Below, piece after piece: positions 1 to 7,068 of a DNA stretch of 9,989 nt. Numbering within the stretch: position 1 is the first letter of the stretch; each line of letters opens with the position of its first letter. The stretch spans positions 157-10,145 of the forward strand of contig DCMF01000055.1 in assembly GCA_002321305.1 (NCBI GenBank). The letters run 5' to 3'. Position numbers and translations under genes: made by a program. This DNA is from Verrucomicrobia bacterium UBA1629 (GTDB taxonomy: Bacteria; Verrucomicrobiota; Kiritimatiellia; RFP12; UBA1067). The notes beneath the pieces were generated by a model, which ran no database searches, was not told the DNA's origin, and worked only from the letters and a program-made list of their open reading frames with translations.

Positions 1-16
1 GGGGGGGGGGGGGGGG
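1..16. other. Terminal G homopolymer, probable artefact
   Basis: Sixteen consecutive G residues open the sequence, and thirteen C residues close it. The two ends are therefore the same homopolymer when read on opposite strands. Nothing biological is evident here. A tailing, sequencing or assembly artefact at fragment ends is the simplest reading, and these bases should not be used for gene calls. Confidence 0.75.
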
Positions 17-181
17 CAAGCCTCGCGGCATTGCAGCCTTGCCTGTCGATTGCCATGACGGCGGGCTGACGACGCCCGACGGGATTCGTTGCCTTGAAGA
101 GATGTCGTTCGTTGTCCGTCACGTCCAGATGGGGGCTGTGACGGGGCGACGACGAGAAAACACCCAAAAAGGAACGAATCA
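17..181. other. Leader region without a supportable gene
   Basis: I see no complete gene here. One frame stays open from the left edge to TGA at 56-58, about 14 codons, which could be the tail of an upstream gene but is too short to support. A short inverted repeat, CGGGC (62-66) with GCCCG (74-78), has no T-tract and is not a convincing terminator. I could not find a -35/-10 pair with good spacing. The last 16 bases contain AAAAAGGAA (166-174), a good ribosome binding site for the ATG at 182. Confidence 0.5.
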
Positions 182-436
182 ATGACCCAGATAAAGTCAT
201 CCGAAAAGAAAAGCCGCCAAGGGGAATGCCGTCAGTTGGATCTGACGTCGCGTCGGAGGCGTCTCGCCGCCGGGCTGCTGACGGGCGCGCTGCTGCTGAC
301 AGGCGGCATGGTCCAGTCCGCACCGACCGTTGTCGAGGCGACAAACGCGACGGCGGTCAATACGGGGTTTTCTTACGCGCTTGCGGAGAAAATCGGTCTC
401 GCCCCGTCGTGGGGGCTTCTGCTGATCTTCAAGTGA
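182..436 (+). CDS. Small exported protein of unknown family (84 aa)
   Basis: I do not recognise the family. The start is supported by a purine-rich ribosome binding site (AAAAAGGAA, 166-174), with 8 bases between GGA and the ATG. The N-terminus is unusually long and basic (residues 1-27, ending RRRR), followed by a hydrophobic stretch (about 28-42, rich in Leu, Ala and Gly) and a plausible signal peptidase I site, VQSA|PTV, near residue 47. This would leave a mature peptide of about 37 residues ending in a hydrophobic Trp-Gly-Leu-Leu-Leu-Ile-Phe-Lys tail. The stop lies 15 bases before the next start, so it is probably co-transcribed with the FGE-fold genes. The mature N-terminus PTV matches that of both following proteins (APTVER, VPTVER), which suggests either a shared export or anchoring motif or a reduced relative. 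It could also be a chance ORF in GC-rich DNA, but the binding site, signal peptide and spacing argue against that. Confidence 0.6.
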   Translation: MTQIKSSEKKSRQGECRQLDLTSRRRRLAAGLLTGALLLTGGMVQSAPTVVEATNATAVNTGFSYALAEKIGLAPSWGLLLIFK

Positions 437-451
437 GAAAGGGCATTCGCG

Positions 452-1843
452 ATGAAGACATTGCTTTTGCATCTGGCCTGTCTCATGGCCTGCGCCTTGT
501 CGGGCGCGCCGACAGTTGAGCGGATGGCGTTCAGCGGAAAGGAGGACGGCCGAATAAAGATCAAGTACGTCCTGACGGAGCCGGCCGTTGTCACGCTGAA
601 GCTCTTTCGGAACGGGACGGAACCCGTGGACGAATGCGCCTATCGGGATGTCTCGGGCGCCGTCAACCGCCTGGTCCCGCCTGGTCGCCGCACGATCGTC
701 TGGGACTGTCCGACCGACTTTGACTTCGGCGATCCGGCGCGGTTCCGTGCCGAGTTGCGCGCCTGGCGCACGGATGCGCCCCCGCCCTACATGGTTGTCC
801 ACCTGACGAACAGCCCCGTGACGGTCAGCTACTACGCCTCGACGAATGCGTTCCCGCTTGGGTTCGGGCACGACTACTACAAGACCTGCGGCCTCACGCT
901 ACGCAAGATCCCCGTCGCGAACGAGACGTTCGAGCGGGGGCCGCAGCCCGTCCAGCAGACGGTCTTCGGAGCCAGCGACTGGGCTGCCGACAAGGCGGCG
1001 GGCAAGCAGCGCGTGCGCCTCACGTCCGACTACTACATCGGCGTGTACGAATACACCTACGGCAATGACGCCAGCGTCGACGGCATGCCGGAGGACGGGA
1101 CGCGGTGGCCCGGAGACGATGCCCGGCCGGCCGACTCGCGCACCTACCCCCTGCTGAACAGGTCCTATTCGGCGTGCCGTGACGGCGGCGACGGGGAAAC
1201 GACCGGCTGGCCGGCGAAGGGGCATGAGATCGCGGATGCGAAGACGGTGGTCGGCCGGCTGAACGCCCATACGGGGATGGCCTTCGACTTGCCGACGGAG
1301 GCGCAGTGGTGGCGGGCCTGCTATGGCGATGGCACGGTCCCGTTCTACAATGGGCAGGGCGACGGAAGCGACCTTGGCGTGGCGGACGGGCGGTATTACC
1401 ACACGGGCATTTCCGCGTATGCGTGGACGATGGCGAACAGCCGGACGGACGAGGGCCGCTGGCTGCCGCATCCCGTCGGCCTCAAGCGGCCGAACGCCTA
1501 TGGCCTCTACGACATGCTCGGCAACGTCCACGAATGGGTGCTGGACGGCGCCGCCGGACGGTGGGACGGCTACTATTCCGAATCAGGCGTTGAGGTTTCC
1601 GTCGATCCATCCGGATGCCCGAAGCCGGGGCTTTTCGATGCGGACTCGTCTTCGACGTGGCTGCGTACGCTGGTCGGCGGGAGCTATGCGCACGCGCCGT
1701 CGTCCGCGCACGTGAACTTCCGCTACAGGAACTCGTGCAGCTATGCGTCGAACGGCGGCGATACGAGCGTCAGGGACGGCGCGAAAGCCGAGATGTGGTG
1801 TCAGGGGCTGCGCGTCGTCTGCCCGGCCGTGGTCGTCAAGTGA
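452..1843 (+). CDS. Secreted FGE/SUMF1-fold protein, cysteine pair absent (463 aa)
   Basis: The start has a binding site AAAGGG (438-443) 8 bases upstream. Residues 1-19 are a signal peptide, probably cut near LSG|APTV. Residues about 20-180 form a beta-rich domain of unknown role that ends around the PPPYM motif (about 110) and a Tyr-Tyr-Ala-Ser segment. Residues about 185-460 are an FGE-sulfatase (SUMF1, formerly DUF323) domain, with LPTEAQWW (280-287), GLYDMLGNVHEW (351-362), GGSY (409-412) and a C-terminal GLRVV. In true formylglycine-generating enzymes two copper-binding cysteines follow GGSY (human Cys336 and Cys341). By position I find His414 and Ala419 here, so conversion of sulfatase cysteine to formylglycine is unlikely. 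This fold also serves in other oxidases and as a non-catalytic binding module; I infer a surface or binding role linked to the neighbouring glycosidases. The product is a paralogue of the next protein. No sulfatase gene is in view. Confidence 0.88.
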   Translation: MKTLLLHLACLMACALSGAPTVERMAFSGKEDGRIKIKYVLTEPAVVTLKLFRNGTEPVDECAYRDVSGAVNRLVPPGRRTIVWDCPTDFDFGDPARFRAELRAWRTDAPPPYMVVHLTNSPVTVSYYASTNAFPLGFGHDYYKTCGLTLRKIPVANETFERGPQPVQQTVFGASDWAADKAAGKQRVRLTSDYYIGVYEYTYGNDASVDGMPEDGTRWPGDDARPADSRTYPLLNRSYSACRDGGDGETTGWPAKGHEIADAKTVVGRLNAHTGMAFDLPTEAQWWRACYGDGTVPFYNGQGDGSDLGVADGRYYHTGISAYAWTMANSRTDEGRWLPHPVGLKRPNAYGLYDMLGNVHEWVLDGAAGRWDGYYSESGVEVSVDPSGCPKPGLFDADSSSTWLRTLVGGSYAHAPSSAHVNFRYRNSCSYASNGGDTSVRDGAKAEMWCQGLRVVCPAVVVK

Positions 1844-1865
1844 TTGAAAGAAAGGAGAAAAGGTT

Positions 1866-3125
1866 ATGAAGTTCCAAGTTTTCGTGAATGTCTGCCTGTG
1901 TGCGCTTTCGTCCGTCGCAGTCCCGACGGTCGAGCGCGTGTCGCTGTCGGTCGACGAAACCGACGCCAAGCGCGCCAAGGTGTCCTATGAGCTGACGGGC
2001 GAGGCGGTCGTCACGGCGGAGATCTGCGCGAAGGGCGTCACGTGTCCGGGGGCCTTTGAAGGCGCGGTGAACGCGCGCCTGGTCGCTGGGGAACACACGT
2101 TCTTCTGGCGTCCGGACGAGGGCGGTGCCGGATCCTATTCGCCGGGCGAGCTGAAGGTGAAGCTTTCGGTCTGGGATCCGGACGACCCGCCGCCGTACAT
2201 GGCCGTCGACCTTTACCGTCCGCAAAGCGCGGCGCGCTACTACGCCTCGGCGTCCGATGTCCCCGGTTCGCCGACGAGCGGACTCTACAAGACGGAGTGG
2301 ATGCTGTTCCGGCGCATTCCCGCGTCCGAGACGGAGAAGTTCCAGATGAAGGGCGGCGGAACGCATTGGGTGCGGCTGACGAAAGACTACTATCTCGGCG
2401 TCTTCGAGGTCACCGTGTCGCAGTACCGCTGCCTCATGGGCAACCTTTCCGACGCCCTGCAATACTCGACCACGATCGCGGGCTGGGACCTGGCCTGGAA
2501 CGACGAGGCCTGCCCGGTGCAGATCCCCTACGACAGGCTGCGCAAGGCGACGTGGCCGAGCGACGCGCGCGGGACCTCGGCCATGGACGCCGAATGCCAT
2601 CTTCGCAAGTTTCGCGAACGCTACGGCATCGACTTCGACCTGCCGACGGAAGCCGAATGGGAGTTCGCCGCGCAAGGGGGCGGAACGGAGTCGGAAACGG
2701 CGGTGGGTGATTTCGCGTGGTATGCGGAGAACTCGGCCGTGCCGCACAAAAAGGACGGAACGGACTACGGGTGCTTCCCGCATCCGGTCGGCCTGAAAAG
2801 GCCGAACGCCTTCGGCCTCTACGACATGATGGGCAACATGGCCGAATGGGTGCTGGACTTCAAGAAGGGCACCCTGCCGACGGAAACCCCCTATGCGGAG
2901 GATCCCGTCGGCCCGTCGGAAAGCGAAGCCGAAGACGCCCAGCGCATCGTTCGCGGCGGCTCGTATGCGTCGGAGGCCGGGGGCCTTGGCGTTGACGGGC
3001 GCCTGTGGGCCGGTCCGGGCAACTGGACGCTGCAGGTCGGCGTGCGCGAGAGGATCGCGCCCCCGACGACGCATTCCTATTCCATCGGATTCCGTTTCTG
3101 GGCCCCGGCGAAAGCGGTCAAGTGA
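1866..3125 (+). CDS. Secreted FGE/SUMF1-fold protein, second paralogue (419 aa)
   Basis: A strong ribosome binding site, AAAGGAG (1851-1857), lies 8 bases before the ATG and 8 bases after the previous stop. Residues 1-18 form a signal peptide, probably cut at SSVA|VPTV. The layout repeats that of the upstream protein: an N-terminal beta-rich domain with PTVER and PPPYM motifs, then Tyr-Tyr-Ala-Ser, then an FGE-sulfatase domain (about 160-415). The domain shows LPTEAEWEFA (259-268), GLYDMMGNMAEW (317-328), RGGSY (363-367) and the final GFRFW. These match the family better than the first paralogue does, yet the FGE cysteine positions after GGSY appear to be Ser369 and Leu374, so the usual copper site is missing here too. 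The two proteins look like an old tandem duplication: the motif order is the same, but the sequences and the central insert have diverged widely. The stop overlaps the next start, which implies translational coupling. Confidence 0.9.
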   Translation: MKFQVFVNVCLCALSSVAVPTVERVSLSVDETDAKRAKVSYELTGEAVVTAEICAKGVTCPGAFEGAVNARLVAGEHTFFWRPDEGGAGSYSPGELKVKLSVWDPDDPPPYMAVDLYRPQSAARYYASASDVPGSPTSGLYKTEWMLFRRIPASETEKFQMKGGGTHWVRLTKDYYLGVFEVTVSQYRCLMGNLSDALQYSTTIAGWDLAWNDEACPVQIPYDRLRKATWPSDARGTSAMDAECHLRKFRERYGIDFDLPTEAEWEFAAQGGGTESETAVGDFAWYAENSAVPHKKDGTDYGCFPHPVGLKRPNAFGLYDMMGNMAEWVLDFKKGTLPTETPYAEDPVGPSESEAEDAQRIVRGGSYASEAGGLGVDGRLWAGPGNWTLQVGVRERIAPPTTHSYSIGFRFWAPAKAVK

Positions 3126-6100
3126 TGCGTCCCCTGAACGAGGTTTTTGCCGTGTCGGCGATTCTTGCCGGCGGGCTGGCGGGCGCGGCGCGGGAACTCC
3201 CGGGCGGAGTCTTCGCACGCGGCCCCTGGCGCGTCGAAGTCTCGCCGCGCGGCGGCTGGTCGGCCTCCGTCGGCGGCGCGCGGCTCATGGCTCCGGCGGA
3301 GGGGCCGCTTTGGGAGTTCCGGGCGGCGGAGCGGGTCGGCGACAGCGGCACGGCTCTGCGTGAGGCGGGGCAGCTTCACATCGACGGGGCCGACCGTCCG
3401 CAGGCGAAGGACGCGAGCCCCGAGCCGGTTTCGGTCGCGCCGACGGTCGGGTTCGCGTCCGCCGGGTGGCGCGGCGAGACGTTGGCCCTGTCCTTCACGT
3501 CGGCCGTCTGGCGTGTCGAGGAGCGGCTGGCCTTCTCGGATGCGCCCTTGCGAATTCGTCGCGCGCTTCGCCTCGTGAACGTGTCCGGCGTGACGCGGGC
3601 CTTCCGTGACGTCACCTTGCGCGTCCCGATGAAGGCCGAGGGCCTTTACTGCCTGCCGGCCATGTTCTGGGGCTATCAGAACGAGATGCCGGATGCCGAT
3701 CTGCCGACGTGGCGGAGGGCTTCCGGCGCCCATCCGTCACGCGGGAAGGTGCAGTCCGTTCCCGTCGGACGGGTCTTGCGTTCGCATTACCGGGTCAAGG
3801 GCCTCCTCAGCGAACGGTCGGGCGGAAAGACGATCCTGTTCTTCCTCAATCCGACGACGGACAACGGGACGCCGCAGTTCGTCCGCCTCGCGAAAGACGT
3901 CTTCGCCTACGAGTCCGCCATGAGCTCGCAGGGCTGGGCCGAACCGGACGTTCCGCAGACGGTTGGCGATGACGTCTATCAGGTTGTCGACGCCGACCAG
4001 GAGACGGCGCTGACGCGCGATTTCCCGCAGCTGCTGGACGATCTCGGCATCCGCCCGCCGTGCGACCGCCCGGACTGGGTTCCCGATGCCGCGATCTACG
4101 GCTTCGATTCGCTGGGCGTTCGCGGCGGCTCGTGCGTCGGCGGTCTGAAGGCGTCCGAGTCCGTCGCGCGTCGGGCGGCCGCCCTTGGCTTCAACGCCGT
4201 CTGGTGCCTGCCGGTCCAGTTCGGGACGGTCGGCTATGCGCCGACGGACTACTTCAGGATCGACCCGCGTCGCGGAACGGAATCGGAGTATCGCGAGATG
4301 GTCGCCGGCTTCCGGCGTCGCGGGCTGCGGTTCCTGCAGGACATCGTGCCGCACGGCGGCACGTCCCGCGCCTGGCCGCACCGCGCGGTCTCCGTCGATG
4401 CGGCCGTCTTCACGCCGGAGGGGAACGTGCTGGACTTCTGGGGGATGGACTTCGCAGACCCCGCCTGGCAGCGGTACATGGCGAGCGTTGCCGACCACTA
4501 CCGCAGCCTGGGCGTCGATGGCTTCCGCATCGACGCGCCCTACGGGTCGCTGAAGCCGAACTGGCGTCATCCGTCGATGACGAACCTGCCGCACGTCGTC
4601 AGCCGCTTCGACACGGGGAGCGACCGCGGCGCCTACGATTCTGCGGACTGGGCGAAGGCGCTCGCCAAGGGGGGCGGGCGGCTCTCGCCGCTGCCGTATC
4701 CGCGCGCGTCAATGGCCCAGTGCTGGGGCGGCTGCCGGATGGTGGAGGCGATTCGCGCCGCCGCCCGGAAGGGGAAGCCGGACGGCGCCGTTGCCGCCGA
4801 GGTGTTCGGGCTGCCGTTTCACCGGTGTGCGGACATGCTCTTCGACATGACGTATCCGTATCTGGCCTTTCGGCTTCTCGACCTCGGCAGCGAAGACTTC
4901 GTCGCGGGCCTCTCGCAGTGGATGGCTGAGCGACAGTGCGTGACGCCGGCCGATGCAGTCCTGCTGCGCTACACCGCCTGCCACGACCAGCTTTACATGA
5001 ACGGCTACACGGGCGCGGCGGCATGGCGCGCGCTCCTCGCTTCGGCCTACCTGGTGCGCGGCGTTCCCCTCGTGTTCGACCCGGACGAGACGGGACACGG
5101 GACATTCGTCAGACGCCTGAACGCCCTGCGGGCGGAACGCGCGGAACTGCGGCGCGGCGCGGCTGACTACTTGGGTGTGCGTCCGGCGGACAGACGGGTC
5201 TTTGCGGTTCGCCGATCAACGGATTCGTCGTTCGGAATCGGCCTCGTCAACTTCTCGCCGGCGCGAGTCACGACGGCCCTGAAGGGGGCGCCGCAGTTGG
5301 GCGCCGTCACGCTGGCGCCCTGGGAGTTCGTCTACATCGACGTGCAGGACGGACGCGAGTTCCGCCCCTTTCGGCAGGAGCCGCTGACGCGGGTTTCCGA
5401 GGCTGCCGTGACGACGCGGCGGCTGGCGGGGGCGGCGCCGCAGGTCATTGACCTGACGCGCTTCACGCGTTGGCGGGTTCGGACGCTGGACGGGGGACTC
5501 GACGATTTTGTCGATCTTGAGGCCGTTCGGCAGCGTCGCTACGGTTCGCGCAAGACGACGCTCGCGTGGCGCACCTGGGCCGGCTCGACGCTCTGGGATT
5601 CCGAAAGCCAGCCGCTCGACCCGACGAATGCCGCGCTGGAGTTCGCGGACGGAAAGGGGCGTTCGCTGTTTGTCCGGGCGGAGGACTTCCCCGCCGCGAC
5701 CTTCTCCCTGTTGGTCAAGGATGGCGAGGAACCCGGCCTGAAGCTGGTCGTCACGCCGGACGATCCGAAAGCGGGCGTCCTTCTGACGCAGTCGGCGGTG
5801 CCGATCGCCAAGGCCCCGGTACGCGCGGTCGCGTCCTCGCAGGGAGGACTTTCCGTCCGGGGCGAGTCGCTCGGCTACCGCATCGAAGGGCCGCACTATT
5901 CGATTCTCCTGCGCCGGCTAGGCGGGGGAATCCGCAGCTGGCGCGATGCGCGGGGGACGGAACTCGTGACGGGGAGCGATGTCGTCGCGCGGCGGGCGGA
6001 CGGCGGCATCTGCGGCGTGGCGGGCTGGGATCTCGACACGGAGGCGAGATTCCGCCGCATCGGAGACCGCCTCGTCGTCACGTTCTGCTCCTACCTGTGC

Positions 6101-6979
6101 GAGACGCGGCGGAAGACCCGCCGCGAGATCGAGAGCGCGCTCGAGTACACGTTTGACGCGACGTCGGCGCAGGTGGGCGTACGTACGCTCGTCCGCCCTC
6201 TGGAGGCGGCGGAAGGGCATTCGGTCGATTGGCTCATGAGCCTGACGGAGACCGGCGAAAGGCGTGTTCGTCTGCCGGGCGCACGGAAGACGGGGGCGCG
6301 CGAATGCGGGCTCGACTTGCTCTGCGGGGCGCGCCGCGTCCTGCCCTGGCAGGACTTCACCCGCTCGTTTGTCCTCTCCGACGGCCCCGCGCGGCCGGAG
6401 GGTGCGCAGCCGGGGCGCGGGACGTTCGATCCCAGGCCGTTCGGCACCGACCTGTCGCTGGCGGCGCGGACGGGCTTCACGGACGCACAGGGGCGACGCC
6501 ACTTCGCGCCGCCGCCGGGGCTGGCGGGCGGCGTGCGGTGGGCAGCCGAGCATTTCGGGAGCTTCGTTGCCGATCCGGGTGCGGAGGCGGGCGTCGCCTA
6601 TCGGATTGACCAGCCGGATCCCGTCTTCACGCAGTTTCTTGCGCCGCGCGCACAGCCGGGTCACCGGACATTGGCTGTCCGCCTGCGGGGAGAGGGCGTT
6701 GCCCCCGTGCGCGCCGTGCGGTCGATCGACTACTTGCGCTACGGCGACGGAAAGAACGCCGTGCCGACGGTGGCGATCCGGGTCGAGGGGACGCGCAGCG
6801 ACGGCTCAAGGTGGTCGGCGACGCGGACGTTCTCCCCGACGGGAACGTTTCCCTATCGGGACTTCCGCCTTGACTTTTCCGTGCCGGAAGTCCTGCACGG
6901 CCTCAAGCTGAACCTGTCCGTTCAGGCGGAGGTCGAGTCGAAAGTCTATCTTGGCGGGCTGCGGCTTGAGGAACAATAG
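3125..6979 (+). CDS. Exported GH13 (alpha-amylase-type) glycoside hydrolase, multidomain (1284 aa)
   Basis: I chose the ATG at 3125, which overlaps the previous stop (TGATG), because it starts a clear signal peptide (about residues 1-21, cut near AGA|ARE). The frame extends upstream to an ATG at 3005, but that would add 40 residues inside the preceding gene and bury the signal. Residues about 25-310 look like a beta-sandwich. Residues about 320-690 are a GH13 barrel: region I DIVPH (Asp406-His410), region II GFRID (nucleophile Asp470, Arg468), region III AAEVF (acid/base Glu559) and region IV CHD (Asp621). The catalytic triad is therefore complete. Region I is one residue shorter than the usual DxxxNH. 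A short beta domain follows (to about 745), then some 540 residues of beta-rich sequence that I cannot assign; parts may be carbohydrate-binding. Typical alpha-amylases are about 450-650 residues, so this is much larger. It should act on alpha-glucosidic links outside the cytoplasm; the exact substrate is unknown. Confidence 0.88.
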   Translation: MRPLNEVFAVSAILAGGLAGAARELPGGVFARGPWRVEVSPRGGWSASVGGARLMAPAEGPLWEFRAAERVGDSGTALREAGQLHIDGADRPQAKDASPEPVSVAPTVGFASAGWRGETLALSFTSAVWRVEERLAFSDAPLRIRRALRLVNVSGVTRAFRDVTLRVPMKAEGLYCLPAMFWGYQNEMPDADLPTWRRASGAHPSRGKVQSVPVGRVLRSHYRVKGLLSERSGGKTILFFLNPTTDNGTPQFVRLAKDVFAYESAMSSQGWAEPDVPQTVGDDVYQVVDADQETALTRDFPQLLDDLGIRPPCDRPDWVPDAAIYGFDSLGVRGGSCVGGLKASESVARRAAALGFNAVWCLPVQFGTVGYAPTDYFRIDPRRGTESEYREMVAGFRRRGLRFLQDIVPHGGTSRAWPHRAVSVDAAVFTPEGNVLDFWGMDFADPAWQRYMASVADHYRSLGVDGFRIDAPYGSLKPNWRHPSMTNLPHVVSRFDTGSDRGAYDSADWAKALAKGGGRLSPLPYPRASMAQCWGGCRMVEAIRAAARKGKPDGAVAAEVFGLPFHRCADMLFDMTYPYLAFRLLDLGSEDFVAGLSQWMAERQCVTPADAVLLRYTACHDQLYMNGYTGAAAWRALLASAYLVRGVPLVFDPDETGHGTFVRRLNALRAERAELRRGAADYLGVRPADRRVFAVRRSTDSSFGIGLVNFSPARVTTALKGAPQLGAVTLAPWEFVYIDVQDGREFRPFRQEPLTRVSEAAVTTRRLAGAAPQVIDLTRFTRWRVRTLDGGLDDFVDLEAVRQRRYGSRKTTLAWRTWAGSTLWDSESQPLDPTNAALEFADGKGRSLFVRAEDFPAATFSLLVKDGEEPGLKLVVTPDDPKAGVLLTQSAVPIAKAPVRAVASSQGGLSVRGESLGYRIEGPHYSILLRRLGGGIRSWRDARGTELVTGSDVVARRADGGICGVAGWDLDTEARFRRIGDRLVVTFCSYLCETRRKTRREIESALEYTFDATSAQVGVRTLVRPLEAAEGHSVDWLMSLTETGERRVRLPGARKTGARECGLDLLCGARRVLPWQDFTRSFVLSDGPARPEGAQPGRGTFDPRPFGTDLSLAARTGFTDAQGRRHFAPPPGLAGGVRWAAEHFGSFVADPGAEAGVAYRIDQPDPVFTQFLAPRAQPGHRTLAVRLRGEGVAPVRAVRSIDYLRYGDGKNAVPTVAIRVEGTRSDGSRWSATRTFSPTGTFPYRDFRLDFSVPEVLHGLKLNLSVQAEVESKVYLGGLRLEEQ

Positions 6980-6989
6980 AATCTCGCCA

Positions 6990-7038
6990 CCTTGCGGGAG
7001 GGACGGGCTTGTCCCGTCCGCAACCGCAAAGGCTTTGC
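6990..7038 (+). repeat. Compound inverted repeat between the GH13 and GH2 genes
   Basis: The inner arms are GGACGGG (7001-7007) and CCCGTCC (7013-7019), a perfect 7-bp stem with a 5-base loop. The outer arms are TTGCGG (6992-6997) and CCGCAA (7024-7029), extended by CC/GG (6990-6991 and 7031-7032) if A7030 is bulged. A second hairpin, GCAAA (7026-7030) with TTTGC (7034-7038), would use the same bases as the outer right arm and so compete with it. There is no T-tract, so I do not call an intrinsic terminator. A REP-like element that stabilises mRNA or reduces read-through is a reasonable inference. The GH2 binding site (AGGAA, 7056-7060) lies just downstream and outside the hairpins. Confidence 0.65.
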
Positions 7039-7068
7039 ATTTGCATCATCAATATAGGAACAAGGCAG

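Noticed and set aside
62..78. CGGGC/GCCCG inverted repeat as a terminator of an upstream gene
   Set aside because: It is a five-pair stem with no T-tract, and the upstream gene itself is not supported.
3005..3124. An upstream start that would add 40 residues to the GH13 protein
   Set aside because: It would lie wholly within the preceding gene and hide the signal peptide that begins at 3125.
452..3125. Calling the two SUMF1-fold proteins sulfatase-activating enzymes
   Set aside because: The copper-binding cysteine pair of that enzyme is missing in both, and no sulfatase is encoded nearby.
1836..3218. A 460-codon minus-strand frame opposite the second FGE-fold gene
   Set aside because: It is Arg-rich, low-complexity and without motifs; the plus strand encodes a recognisable domain with a good ribosome binding site.
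7009..7068. An upstream start that would add 20 residues to the GH2 protein
   Set aside because: It lies in the hairpin, has no ribosome binding site, and the ATG at 7069 has both a binding site and a signal peptide.
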